From IMG/VR virus record IMGVR_UViG_3300025127_000271, positions 1-24,210 of that record: a stretch of 24,210 bases of DNA, one strand, 5' to 3'. Numbering within the stretch: the first letter of the stretch is position 1; each line of letters begins with the position of its first letter. This document shows positions 4,669-18,600 of this stretch, piece after piece. This stretch comes from a virus. The position numbers and the translations under genes were made by a program. Below the pieces are notes generated by a model that made no database searches, was not told the origin of the DNA, and worked only from the letters and a program-made list of their open reading frames with translations.

Positions 4669-6600
4669 ATGCCAACAACAAAGTTTACAAATTTAGATTT
4701 TGATCAAATCAAAACGTCAATTAAAGATTATCTACGAGCAAACAGTGATTTTTCCGGATTTGACTTTGAAGGATCGAACTTTTCTGTATTACTTGATACA
4801 TTAGCGTATAATACATACATAACTGCATTTAACTCAAATATGATCGTGAATGAGTCTTTTCTGGACTCTGCAACGCTCCGTGAGAACGTTGTTTCACTTG
4901 CACGTAACATTGGGTATATACCTCGATCAAGGACTGCTGCAAAGGCACAGGTATCCTTTAAGTTAAATTTAGGAACAACAGAACCAAGTTCAAATACAGT
5001 TGAACTTACGAAAGGTATTGTATGTGTTGGAAGCGTAAATGATTCATCTTTCATATTTTCAATATCTAATAATATTGCTAAACAGGTTGAACAGGAAGGT
5101 AATGATTATATTGCAAATTTTGATAATCTTACAATAAATCAAGGAACATATTTAACCAAACAGTTTAAATTTGATAATTCATTAGATCAGAAGTTTATAT
5201 TAGATAATTCTTTCATAGATACATCAACAATTCATGTATATGTTAAAAAAGAAAATGAAAGTGGTCTTGGATACGAATATTATATTTCTGATGATATAAC
5301 CGATATTGATTCAACTTCCAGAGTATTTTTCTTACAAGAGGTTCAAGATGAAAAATATGAAATTAGATTTGGAGATGGAATATTAGGTAAAAAACTAGGT
5401 AGTGGCACAGAGCAAGATGGAACAATAATAACTGTTGATTATATCGTATCAGATGGTGTTGATGGTAATGGTGCATCTTCTTTTTCATTCTCTGGAAATG
5501 TAATTAATACCGTAACAGAAAGTTCTATTACTCTTGCATCATCTCCCGTAGTTACAACAATAACAAAATCGGAGGGTGGATCTAATATTGAACCAATAGA
5601 TTCTATAAAGTATTATTCACCTAAAATATACTCTTCACAAAATAGAGCAGTTACTCCCAGAGACTACGAGGCTATAATAAAAAGAATATATCCAGAAACA
5701 GAATCAGTATCAGTCGTTGGTGGTGAAGAATTAAATCCTCCTGAGTTTGGAACAGTTCAAATAAGTATAAAACCTAAGTCTGCAACATATATTTCAGATT
5801 TTACAAAGTCTAGAATTATATCTCAGTTAAAAAAATATAGTGTTGCTGGTATAAATCAAAAACTGATTGATTTAAAAATATTATATGTCGAACTTGATAT
5901 ATCAACATATTATAATTATTCTCAGGTTTCAACCGTTGATACTCTTAAAACTAAAATTATTAATGCGTTAACTAAGTATTCACAATCTATAAACTTCAAT
6001 AGATTTGGAGGTAGGTTCAAATACAGTAAAATGTTACAAGTTATTGACAAAACTGATACAGCAATTACAAGTAATATTACAAAAGTCATAATCAGAAGAG
6101 ATTTGAAGGCAACGGTTAATCAATTTGCACAGTATGAACTATGTTTTGGAAATAGATTTCATGTTGATCCAAATGGGTTTAATATCAAGTCAACAGGATT
6201 CTTTGTTCCAGGTGAATCATCTCCTGTTTATATTACAGATATTCCAAACGCAGATGGTCAAACTGGTGTATTGTCAATTGTTAAACCGATTGATGATGGT
6301 GAAATCAGAGTTGTAAGTAAATCTGCGGGTGTTGTGGATTACATTCATGGTGAGGTAAAGTTGACAACAATCAATATAATATCCACTGTTAAAGAAAATG
6401 ATGTTATTGAGATTCAAGCGTTTCCAGAATCGAATGATGTGGTTGGTTTGAGAGATTTATACCTCGAATTAAGTGTTTCAAAAAGCACCATAAATATGAT
6501 TAGGGATGTGATTGCATCTGGTGACGAAATATCAGGAACACAGTTTGTGAGAGATTATTACACTTCAAGTTATTCAAACGGAAAATTAATAAGAGAATAA
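4669..6600 (+). CDS. 6: Baseplate wedge subunit gp6 (baseplate J family)
   Basis: At 643 aa it is close to T4 gp6 (660 aa). The region around residue 326 (RAVTPRDYEAIIKRIYPE, then VVGGEELNPPEFGTVQISIKP) carries the T4 gp6 signature: an RAVT-x-x-DYE segment followed by a GGEE/PPxFG segment. The N-terminus (FTNLDFDQIKTSIKDYLRA, then LDTLAYNTYITAFNSNM) matches the start of baseplate J-like proteins, which often open with an 'LA.....' helix for wedge contacts. gp6 dimers link wedges into the inner baseplate ring. The C-terminal part (about 480-643) is more divergent and beta-rich. It starts 3 nt after gp25 and ends 1 nt before the giant gene, with no Shine-Dalgarno, so late co-transcription and coupled translation are likely. 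Confidence 0.92.
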   Translation: MPTTKFTNLDFDQIKTSIKDYLRANSDFSGFDFEGSNFSVLLDTLAYNTYITAFNSNMIVNESFLDSATLRENVVSLARNIGYIPRSRTAAKAQVSFKLNLGTTEPSSNTVELTKGIVCVGSVNDSSFIFSISNNIAKQVEQEGNDYIANFDNLTINQGTYLTKQFKFDNSLDQKFILDNSFIDTSTIHVYVKKENESGLGYEYYISDDITDIDSTSRVFFLQEVQDEKYEIRFGDGILGKKLGSGTEQDGTIITVDYIVSDGVDGNGASSFSFSGNVINTVTESSITLASSPVVTTITKSEGGSNIEPIDSIKYYSPKIYSSQNRAVTPRDYEAIIKRIYPETESVSVVGGEELNPPEFGTVQISIKPKSATYISDFTKSRIISQLKKYSVAGINQKLIDLKILYVELDISTYYNYSQVSTVDTLKTKIINALTKYSQSINFNRFGGRFKYSKMLQVIDKTDTAITSNITKVIIRRDLKATVNQFAQYELCFGNRFHVDPNGFNIKSTGFFVPGESSPVYITDIPNADGQTGVLSIVKPIDDGEIRVVSKSAGVVDYIHGEVKLTTINIISTVKENDVIEIQAFPESNDVVGLRDLYLELSVSKSTINMIRDVIASGDEISGTQFVRDYYTSSYSNGKLIRE

Positions 6601-6601
6601 T

Positions 6602-9600
6602 ATGATACAAACAGGTATTGAATCGAGAGTAAAAATACAAGATGTAATATCTTCTCAGCTTCCAAATTTTATTTTGGATGAAAGTCCAAAGACTGCTGAT
6701 TTTTTAAAACAATATTATATTTCACAGGAATTTCAAAGTGGAGTAGTTGATATTGCTGAGAATTTAGATCAATATTTAGATTTTGATAATTTAACTCCTG
6801 AAAAATTATTTAATGACACTACTTTATCCGTTGGTATAGGAACTCAGGAAGTAAATTCGATTTCAGTTTCTAATACAAAAGGATTTCCTAATCAGTATGG
6901 ACTTCTAAGAATAGATAATGAAATTTTAACATACACTGGTCTTACTACAAATACATTTACAGGATTAACTCGTGGATTTAGTGGTATAACAAGTTACCAT
7001 GATGAATTAAATGAAGAGGAGTTAATATTTTCAAAAACAAATGCTGGTGTGCATACAGCAGGTACATCAATTCAGAATTTAAGTTCATTATTTTTAGATG
7101 AGTTTTATAAAAAGATAAAATATACTTTTGCACCAGGATTTGAAAATTTAAATTTTGATAAAAATTTAAATATTGGTAATTTTTTAAAAGAAGTTAAATC
7201 ATTCTATGAGACAAAGGGTACAGATGATGCTATAAAAATATTATTTCGTGTTTTATATGGAGTAGATCCAAAGATTATAAATCTAGAAGATTTGTTGTTT
7301 AAACCATCAGCAGCAGAGTATCTGAGAAGAGAAACAGTTATAGTCGAAGTTTTATCAGGAAATCCTATTGGATTAGTTGGACAAACAATCAAAAAAATAG
7401 AAAAGTTAAATGATCCAACAACACAAGCTTCTGTATCAGAGGTAGAACCATTTACAAGACAAGGAAAACAATACTATAAATTTTCACTTTTTATAGGATA
7501 TGGTGGTGCATCTCTTGTAGAGGGTAATTTTAAGATTACATCGAGTAGTAAATCCGTTGAAAGTATATCAATTGGTTCTTCGGTTCTTACAGTAGATTCT
7601 ACCATTGGATTTCCTTCTAGTGGTACAGTTTTATCTGGAATTAATACAATCTCATATAGTGAGAAAACAATAAATCAATTCTTAGGTTGTGCTGGTATAA
7701 CATCTTCAATTTCACCATCAGATAGTGTTTTTTCTGATGAAATATACTTTGGTTTTGAAGATGGTGATTTAACAAAAAAAGTTGAGTTTAGAATCACAGG
7801 TATTTTATCAAAGTTTAAACAAAAATCAGAAAATATAAAAGTCTCAGAAGGAGATATCATCACAATCAAAAATTTAGGTGATAAAGTACTTAATCCTACA
7901 ATCAAAAATAGAAAAGAAATTTTTGCTAATTCTTGGATTTATAATACATCATCATTTATAGAAATTGATGCATATGATGGCAGTAGTACATTTATATTAA
8001 AAAAACCAATTGATAGATCAATCTTCAAAGTAGGTGACAAAATAGAATTTGTAAATCAAAGTAGACCTGATGAAGTCATTTACCCAACTGCAACTGATCC
8101 ACAACCATACGTTAAAGATATATTTGGTTCAACAATAACAATTGAAGGTTTGCCATCAAATGGATTTCAAGGAACTACTTTAAAACGTATAAGGACTAAT
8201 TCAAATATAAGAAGAAAATTAAATAAAGCAAAAAGTATATCTGCTATTGTTAATAATAACCCATTACCACCCGTACCTATAAAATATGATATTACATCAG
8301 ATGTAACAAATGTATATTTTGATGATGACAGTGGATATGCAGCATCAAACTCATTACCATCTGCGAAAAATTCTAGCACACCAAATGCTCCGTTTTTTGA
8401 AGATATAAATTTTTCATTAAATAAAGTTACATTTAAAGATTTTCAAGATTTAAATCAAACCACTCAAAAATTCAAAACAATACAAATTGATGAACAAGGT
8501 AAAAATATTAAACTCATAACAGGTGATAAAGTATTCTATCAGTCAAGTGGTCTTACTTTTAATTCAGTTGGAGTTGGTCAAACTGCCCAAATCGTGGGAA
8601 TAGATACAGGAGCATATTTTATTCAAATTGTTGATGAAAATACTAGCAAAATAAGATTATACTCATCGAGATCATTTATACCAAGTGGCACGGCTTTGGA
8701 GTTAGATTTTCCGAAAGATAATGAGGGTAATGTAATTAGTGAAACACATACATTTACTTTATATTCACAAAGATCAAATTTAATAAGTCCTGCAAAATCT
8801 TTAAAGAAATTTCCCTTAAAACCCAGTTTAAAGGATGGAGGTGTTGATGTAACTTTACCTGGCACCATTGGTAAAATGATAAATGGTGTAGAAATATTTA
8901 ACTATAAAACAGATGATAAAATATATTATGGACCACTAAGTAATCTTAGTGTTTTATCAGGTGGTAGTGGATATGATGTAATAAACCCACCCAAGATAGA
9001 TATTGAAGAGGGTGTTGGAACTGGTGCTACAGCTGTTGTTAGTGTCAAAGGAAAAGTAGTAGATGCTTTTATTGATCCACAAGATTTTGATATTGACAAA
9101 GTAGTTTCTATTGGGATCACTGGTGGAAATGGATCTGGTGCTGTTTTAGAACCAATTATAGGAACAAGATCACGACAAATAGTGTTTGAAGCTGTCCCAT
9201 TTACTTCATCAAATGGATTTGGTGTAGATAGCACTGAAAAATCTCTCACATTTAAAACTCGTCATAATTTAAATTCTGGTGATAGAGTAATATACAGTTC
9301 TAATAGGCAAGTTTCAATAGGTCAAATTGCTGGTACTTTCGTACCAAATCATGAATATTTTGTAAGTGTTGTTAATGATAAAACTGTTCGATTTTACGAG
9401 TCTCAAACAGTGGCAGCAGCTGCTAAAGATAAAACAGATGCGATCGGTATTGCAGTAACAGCGGGAGGTATACAAAGACTTATTGTTGGATCTGTTAATA
9501 ATACGATTCTAGGTGTGAACGTTCTATCCGGAGGAGAGGGATATGAAAATAGAAAGTTATCAGTTCAACCATCAAATATATCAACAATTTTTAATAAAAT

Positions 9601-12600
9601 TAATTTCAATAATCATAATTTTAAAGATGGTGATAAAATCGTATATGAACATGATGGCACTACAATTACAGGATTATCAACAGTACCAAATCAGCAGTAC
9701 TTGGTAACAAGAATAGATAGTGATTCATTTAAATTATCCGATGCTGGCATTGGTGGAACATCATTAGTCAATTTTAATCAAAAGATATTTACCAATTTCG
9801 AGTCAACAGGTATAGGTACACAGATATTTAAATATCCAGATATAGTGGCAACAGTTGAATATCTAGGTATTGGTTCATTTGGAACAGAATTAGTTAATGC
9901 AAATATCACTCCCGTAGTAAAAGGTGAAATAAGTGATGTATATTTACTTAAAAAGGGATCAGGTTATGGATCTAGTATTCTAAATTTTGAAAATAGTCCA
10001 ATTATTAAAATTAAAAATGGTACTGATGGTTCAACTCCTGAGATAAAACCAATTATTAATTCAATCACTGGTGGAATATCAACAGTTTCAATCGGTAACT
10101 CAGGAACTAATTACTTTTCAACACCTGTAATTGAAGTAATTGATAGTTTAGGAATTGGTAATGGTGCAAAATTAAGAGTTGTGATGAATAAACAGAATGG
10201 GGAACTAACTGGTTCAATAGATCATGTAGAAGTTATATCCGCTGGAATTGGTTATTCAGAGACAACTACATCAATTCGTGTAATTCCATCTGGTGTTAAT
10301 GGTCTTATAAGTGCAAATGTTAGAGTTTTAAACGTAAATAATAATTTAAAATATGGAGATAGTTTGAGTAGGTTGGAGGAACATGAAGGTATTTTTCAAA
10401 ATGTTGTATGTGGATTCGATCGTATACCATTTAAAGATGAAGGATTTACCGCATCAAAAATAGTTGGATGGGCATATGATGGAAATCCAATATATGGTTC
10501 ATACGGATATGTAGATCCTGAAAAGAAAACTAATAATATTAAGTTATTAAAGAGTGGATATAGAGTGGATAATAATGCCATAATTGATAGACCAGTTGGA
10601 TTTGGCACTGGATTTTTTATTGAAGATTTTGTTTTTGATGGTAGTGGTGATTTAGATGAATTTAATGGAAGATTTGAAATAAATGATGATTATCCAAATG
10701 GTGTTTATGCATATCATGCGACAGGAATTATTACATCAGGAAGTTTTGCTCCAGCGTTCCCTTACTTCATAGGTGATAAGTATAGATCAAAATTTGAAAA
10801 AGATAATTTAATAATTAATCAATCATTCGACTTCTTTAACTCATCTCTAAGAAGAAATACTTTCCCATACAATGTTACTGAAAATAACGCTGGAAATGAT
10901 TTTATCAGTGAAGCAAATGCGATAAGGTCACAGCAAATTGAAATAGAGACAGTTGAATCTGGATCTGTAAATGATGTTGAGATAATTGAAGATGGAACTA
11001 ATCAGAAAGTTGGTGATGTGTTTAATTTCAATAATACAGGAACTAATGGTGATGGACTTATTGTAAAAGTTGAATCAATAAAAGGTGAATCAATAAACAG
11101 TATAACATCATTTTCTTTAAGTTATAACCAATCTGCTATCACTAAAAAAGATAATAATACTTTAAAAATTACAACTCCCGACAGTCATGATTTAACTAAC
11201 GGTGATTTGGTAGTAATATCAGGTTTAACATCATCACTATCACATGTAAATGGATCATATATCATAGGTATTTCATCAATTGTTTCCTCTGCTATTTCTC
11301 CCATTATTTCAAATGCAGGTGCTGCAACAACTGAGATTTACACTGATATTGCAACTGATGTAAAGGTTGGAGACAAAATACGTGCGGGAAATGAAACACT
11401 TACTGTATTAAACACATATGATCAACCAAATATAATTACCGTTCAGAGAGGTAATACTGGTTTATCACATACAGCAACAACACCCATTTATGTAATACCA
11501 GATTCATTTACAATAAAAAAATCTGCTAATAATTTTAATTCAACCGTTAACCAAAAAGTATTTTTCAATCCTATAAAGTCAGTTGGATTTGTTGGTGCTG
11601 CTGCTACTGCTGGTCGATCAAGAGAAATTGTATTTACATTTGGTGAAACAAGAATTACAAGAACGATTCCAGCAAAAGGAATATACTTAGAAAATCATCC
11701 ATTTGCAACAAATCAAAAATTAAAAGTCATAACAGATGGTAATCCGATAGGTGTATCGGACACAGCTGCTGGAACAATTTCTGCCATGCCAACAACTGTT
11801 TTTGCAGTTAGGAAAAATAAAAATGTTATTGGAATTAAAAAAACTATTGATGGAGATGAGGTATTTTTACATTCATCTATCAGTGGTTCAGCAGTTGCTA
11901 ATAAAGACACATACGCATTTGAAAGTGTATTTGTTCAAGAAAAAGTAAATGTTAAGAGTAATAAGAATATGGTTACCTTGGATTCAAGGTTCCATCAACT
12001 AAAAGATGATGATTTCATAGATTTAAATGTAATTACAAAAACATCAACTGGTATTGGAACATTATCAGAGGTGATAGTAAAAAGAGATCCTTTAAAAGAT
12101 AGTTTGATTTTAGATCCAGTTTCATGTGAAACGTCAGGTATTACAACGTCCTTACCTCCTGTGGGTGTTCAAACAGGTGCAAATGTAATAACATTAGATA
12201 ATCATAATTTTACAACAGGTCAAAAAGTAAATCTAATTTCATCAATTATTCCCGTAGGTTTAGGTAATAGTGATTATTTTGTAAATGTTGTTGATGATAG
12301 AACTTTCAGTTTATGCGATTCATTTGAAAATGCAACAGCAAATCCTCCAATAGTTGTTGGTATTTTATCAGCAACACAATCAGGAATTCATACATTTACT
12401 AAAATAAATCCACGAATATTTGTTGAAAAAGATAATGATTTAGTTTTTAATTTATCAGATTCATCTCTATCTGGATACAAATTTAAGGTATATTATGATA
12501 AAGAATTTAAAAATGAATTTGTATCAACTGGATCTAGCCAAGGTTTTAACACACCAGTGGGAATCATAACTGAGGGAGAGACTGGTTCTAAATTTACAAT

Positions 12601-15600
12601 AGGGTATGGAAAAAGTGTTCCTGATAAATTGTACTATAATATTGAAAAATTAGGTGTAGCAGTGACTGCTGATAACACTGTTAGACATTACTCTGAAATT
12701 GAATATGTAAAGAATAATTATAATGGTACTTTCAAAATATCAAATGTAGGTATTAACACATTCACATTTAGCAGTGTTAATGAATCGTTTAGAACTGTTA
12801 CTGACAAAACAAATTGTAAAGAATTATCTTACAGCACAACATCGGGAATTGTTACTGGTGCTATCAACTCTGTAAATATAGTTTCTGGCGGTTCAAATTA
12901 TAAAAAATTACCTACTTTTGTAAGTATTGGCACAACCACTGTAAATGATGTAAGTGTATTAGTTAAATCTAGCAACGTTGGTAATATTAAAAAGACAAGA
13001 GTTATAAATGAAGGTTTTGAGTATCCTTCTGATCCCACTTTACAACCAGAAGCACTTTTACCTAAATTTATCCAATTAAGAGGATCAAAGGCTATTTCAA
13101 GGGTTGATGTAGTTAATGGTGGTGCTAATTATATTACTCCACCAAAACTAATAGTTGTCGATACAGAAACAGGAGTCCCATTTAGTGATAGTCTATTAAC
13201 TGCAGAATTAACAGCACCAAAACTTACACCAGGATCTTCAATATTAAGTGTAAATATTGAAAAATCACCATCAGGTATATCTGTTGGTAATGTAGGTATT
13301 TTTGCCATCGATAATACAAACGGTGTAAGTATTCAAAAAGTAAATTCTACTGCTGGAACATCGACTTTTGATATTTTTATTACCACACCAGCGTTGGGAT
13401 ATACTGTTAATCCTTTTAAAACTGGTGATACTGTTTTCATTGAGGGATTACAAAAAGTTGGAGTTGCTGGATCTGGATTTAACTCCTCTGATTATGGATA
13501 TAAGTTATTATCAGTATCTAATTATGTGGATAGTGGAACCTTACATAAGGTAACAATAGATGTTTCACAATATACTTCAAACACTGGTGTTGCAGTTACT
13601 GATGTGGGAGGATTTGCTGACATTATTAATTCTAATGTGTATCCATCATTTAAATTAAATTTAGTTGAGGCAGGATTTAGAATTGGTGAAAAAATAATTA
13701 TAGATGATATTGAAAGAGATTTGACAGTTGTTGGATCGGGTGAAAATTTTGTTAAGTTGCAAGGTTTATATGAATTAAGTGCAGGTGATATTTTATTTGG
13801 ATCTATTTCTAGAAATAGAGCAAAAGCAACCGATGTATTTAATAATCAAGGTCAATTTGAAGTTAATTATTCATTAATAAAAGATTTAGGTTGGGAGACT
13901 AATGTTGGAAAACTAAATGAAGATATTCAAGTTTTACCTAATAACGATTATTACCAAAATTTAGCATATTCTATTCAAAGTCCAATTGAATGGGATGATT
14001 TGAAGAGTCCTGTTAATAATTTGGTACACACATCAGGATTTAAAAATTTTGCAGACACTGGAATTTCATCTTCCTCAAGTGCTTTTCCGATAAGAGGGAG
14101 TGCTAAGATAACAACTTTCTTAGATGTTTTACCAACATTTGCTGAGACAGTCAGAGTTGATACAATATACAATTTTGATAGAGCAAGAGATATATTTGTT
14201 GGTACTGGTTCAACCGATTTGAATATAGGTCAAAGATCTAAATTTATACAACTAAAAACTGTTAGTTTGACTGATTTTATTCAAGCAAAAACAAATAATG
14301 TTTTGAATATTGATGATATTAGTTCACGGTATTCCAATTTAAATAGTGATCCAAATTCATTCTTAGATGTAATACAGGTTCAACCTGCTGATGGTTTAAA
14401 TAGAGTTCTTGCGTTGGTAAAAAATCGTGACAATACTCAAACACAAATCGCAGAATTAATTATTTTAAATAATAACACTGGATCGTATCTTCTCGAAAGA
14501 AGTAAGTTAAGTTCAGAATCTGATTTTACAAAATTTGAATTAAAAACTGCATCCGGCAAAAACTTTTTAAGATTTACTCCATCAGATCAATTTAAATTTA
14601 ATGTTGATTATGATATCAAGCGAATTGAAACTAAATTTAATACGACCTTAACTGGAACAGGAACAAGTTCATTTGGTTTTGCAAATATAACAGGATCAGT
14701 TGTAAATGTTGGGGGTACAACTTCCTCTATTACTACTCCTATCATAAGCACACATGAATCTGATGCCCTATTCATAAAAACACAAGTCACTGATACTGTG
14801 ACTAATGAAATGAATTATATTGAACATTTAGTCGGAAGAGATGCAACAAATACATTTCTTACAGAAGCGTATTTTGATTCTAATCAAGGGACATTTAGTT
14901 CAAATATTTTAGCATCATTTAGTCCGTCACTTTCAGGAGTTGGTAATAGTATTTTATCATTTAATGTAACAAATTCAAGATTAAATCCAATTAGAGTTAG
15001 ATCAAATATTATTGGATTTGGTTCTATAACTGCTGGAATTGGCACGTATAGATTTTTAGCATCAGGTCAAGGTGATGGTAGTGAAAGAACACAATTAGTT
15101 GAATCTAAATTTGATCAGAAAACAGGCATAAGCACGATTGCTACGTTAGATAAAACTAAATTTATCGCTTTAAAAGCAACTGCCCATGTCGCAACTGCAA
15201 CATCAGAAGCTCTACATCAAGTATATGTTACACATAATGGTACTGAGATATTTACAAGTCAAAGTGAATATCTATCAGGAGTGAATGGTTTGCAGCAAAA
15301 TAATAATGCTAATTCTCCCTTAGGAATAGGAACTTTTCATGCCAAGTTTGTAGGTGATAATTTTGTTCTTGAATTCATACCAGATAATACAAATGGTATG
15401 AAAACGGTAAGATCTCTAAATGAGGTATTTTATTCATTTACTGATGAAAAATCTCAATCAGGATTTGTCAATCATCCAAATTCATTAGTATTTGGAGCAC
15501 TCACTCAATCATCAGACATAAGTTTCTATAACGCCCTAAATGGTGACCGAATAAACAGAAGAAACTTTGAATTAACAAATAATAATACTCCAATTTTTGC

Positions 15601-18600
15601 TAAGACATTTGATCCATCGGATACATCTATCGTAAACATCGGATCTGGTAAAACATTTACAATTAAGGATCATTTTTTCAGAACAAATGAAGAATTAATT
15701 TACACACCACAAGCATCTTTTGTTGGTGTTGGCACTACTGCGATGGTTTATAAAATTGGTGCTGGAAGCACTGCTTTTCTACCATCAAGAGTATTTGCAA
15801 TAAGAGAGAATGATGATAAATTTTCAATATCAATAACAAAAGGAGGAGATGCTGTCACACTTGTGGATGCGGGAGAGGGTAATAATCATCAATTTGAAAT
15901 GGCAAAAGGTCTTTCAAAATCTCTAATTACAATTGATGGTTTAGTCCAACATCCAATTGCTCAAACAGATTTAGTTCATCAACTTGTAGGAAATATAAGT
16001 GCTGCTTCATCTATATTCAGATTAAGTGGAATATCATCTATAAATCTTGAAGATATTATTAAAATAGATGATGAATACATTCGAGTAACAAATGTAGGAC
16101 TTGGAACAAATATAGTAGGTCCAATAGGAATTGCAACAGACATTCCAGCAACAATTCCTCTAATACAAGGTCAAAGAGGTTATGTTGGAAGTTCGGCTGC
16201 CACCCACAGTAACTCAAGTAATGTCAATATTTTTAAAGGTTCTTATAATATTGTTGGTAAAGAAATTCACTTCACTGAGGCACCAAGAGGTAATAATTCA
16301 ATCGATGTGGATGAATCAAATTTACCACCAGCAAGATCTGATTTCGAAGGTAGAGTTTATTTAAGAAATGATTATAGTACAAATAGAATATATGATGACA
16401 TTTCAAATAAATTTACAGGTATAACATCATCATTTGAATTGAAATCAGGTGGATCAGCAGCATCAGGTATTGGAACTATTGGAGGTAATGGCATTCTCTT
16501 TATTAACAATATATTCCAAAGACCATCAACTGATAATAATTCAAGAGGTAATTTCAAGATTATTGAAAGCGTAACATCTGGGGTAACTACAACAACAGTT
16601 CTTTTCTCCGGAATCACAACAGTAGCAGATGGAAGTCTTATTACAAGTGATACAGATATAAATCAAAATGAATTACCAAGAGGTGGGGTTATTGTTTCTC
16701 TTGGATCAACAGGAGGATTAGGATATGCACCATTAGTTCCAGCAAAGGTGAAACCTCAGGTAAACGCAGGTGGAACAATCACATCCATAGTTGGGGTAGG
16801 ATATAGTGGAGCAGTTAATGCAGCATCATCAGCATCATATGATAATGAGACAGGTGAAATGGAAATATTTACTACTAATAAACATTTTTTAAGAGTTGGA
16901 TATGATGATGAAGTTATCTTATCAGGATTTACGTTTAATCCAAGTATATCACTAATAAATCCCATTTCGAATGATAAATTCTCTGTTATTGGTATTACAT
17001 CAGAAAAAGCATTTAAAGTTAAACTTGGAATAAGCACTATCTCACATACTGTTAGTGGTGGAACTGTTCGACCTTGGTATGGAGATCTGACATTTGGTTC
17101 AGGATACAATATAGGTGTTACAACAAATGGTGTATCGGTCGCAGCAACGGTGTTTGATCCTGGTTATAATCATGATTTTGTAAGTGCGGCAACAAATGCA
17201 ATTAGTGTCACTGGTGGATCTAATTTTACTCCAACAGATGCAACATATGACCCAGTGACAGGAGATTTAGTTTTATTCATAAGTGGTGCTGGAATTCAAA
17301 CACATGGGTTAACTGAAAGTAATACTGTGTCAATTGCCACCAGTTCAATATCATTCACTTGTTCGAAAGACAATTACTTAACAATTCATCCTTATCCAAG
17401 ACCAACAGATCCTGTTGCAGGAATTGCAACTGCAATCACATCATATAACTCAGATACAATCACAGTAAATGTAGGTTCAAATGTAGGTTCAGGAGCGCAA
17501 GTCACTACAACAATCGGAACTGGTGGTGTTCTATCATTTAATGTTGTTAGTGGTGGATCAAATTATAAAGAACCAGAAATTTTTGTACCAAGTCCATCTT
17601 ATGATAACATGAAGATTGAAGGTGTTTCAAGAGTCGGTTTTGGAACAGGACCTGATACAGGAATCGGTGCATTAATTAGTGCAAGTGGAGTTACAACAAC
17701 AGGAGTTGCAAATTTTGAATTAAGTAGGAATGGGTATAATTTTAGAAAAGGTGATAAGTTTACACCAGTTGGTTTGGTTACTGACAAGAGTTTATCAAGT
17801 GCCGAAACTTTCGTCCTTGAAGTTAGAGAGGTATATCAAGATAATTTCTCATCTTGGCAATTTGGAGAATTTGACTATATCGATTCAATAGCACCTCTAC
17901 AAGACGGATCTAGAACAGTATTCCCATTATTATATAATGGAGAGTTATTAAGTATAATAGTAGATCCAGATTCAGATGTTATTGCTCAAAATATTTTACT
18001 TATATTTGTAAATGGTGTACTTCAAAGACCTGGTGATAACTATCAATTTGATGGAGGTACTCTATTATCATTTACCACTGCTCCATCAAGAGAAGATGAT
18101 GTTGCGATTTATGTGTATAGAGGAACATCAGGTGTTGACACAGTTATAAGCACAGATATCAACAAAACCTTAGAGGAAGGAGATGATGTCCAAATAGTAA
18201 GAAGTCCTGGCATAAGCACTTCTATCTCGCAGGACGAAAGAACTGTATTCCAACTTACCAGTAAAGATAGATTTGAAACTAACCTTTACACAGGGCAAGG
18301 AATAGATGATATTAATTTCAAACCTCTAAATGTATATAAGCAAAAGGTAGATAAAATTATTAATGGTAGAATTGTTCCAAAAACAAGAGATTCAATTGAA
18401 CCTCAAATATATCCTACTGCGAAGGTGATATCAAGTATTGCTTCTAATTCTGCCCAAATATATGTTGACAATGCTGATTTCTTCAACTATGAAGATGAGG
18501 GAAGTCCTGACTTTAGAGTTAAATTAATTCCCAATACTACTTTACCAACAGTTGGTTCATTAACAGCAACAATTTCTAATGGTCAAGTAAATGCGATAAG

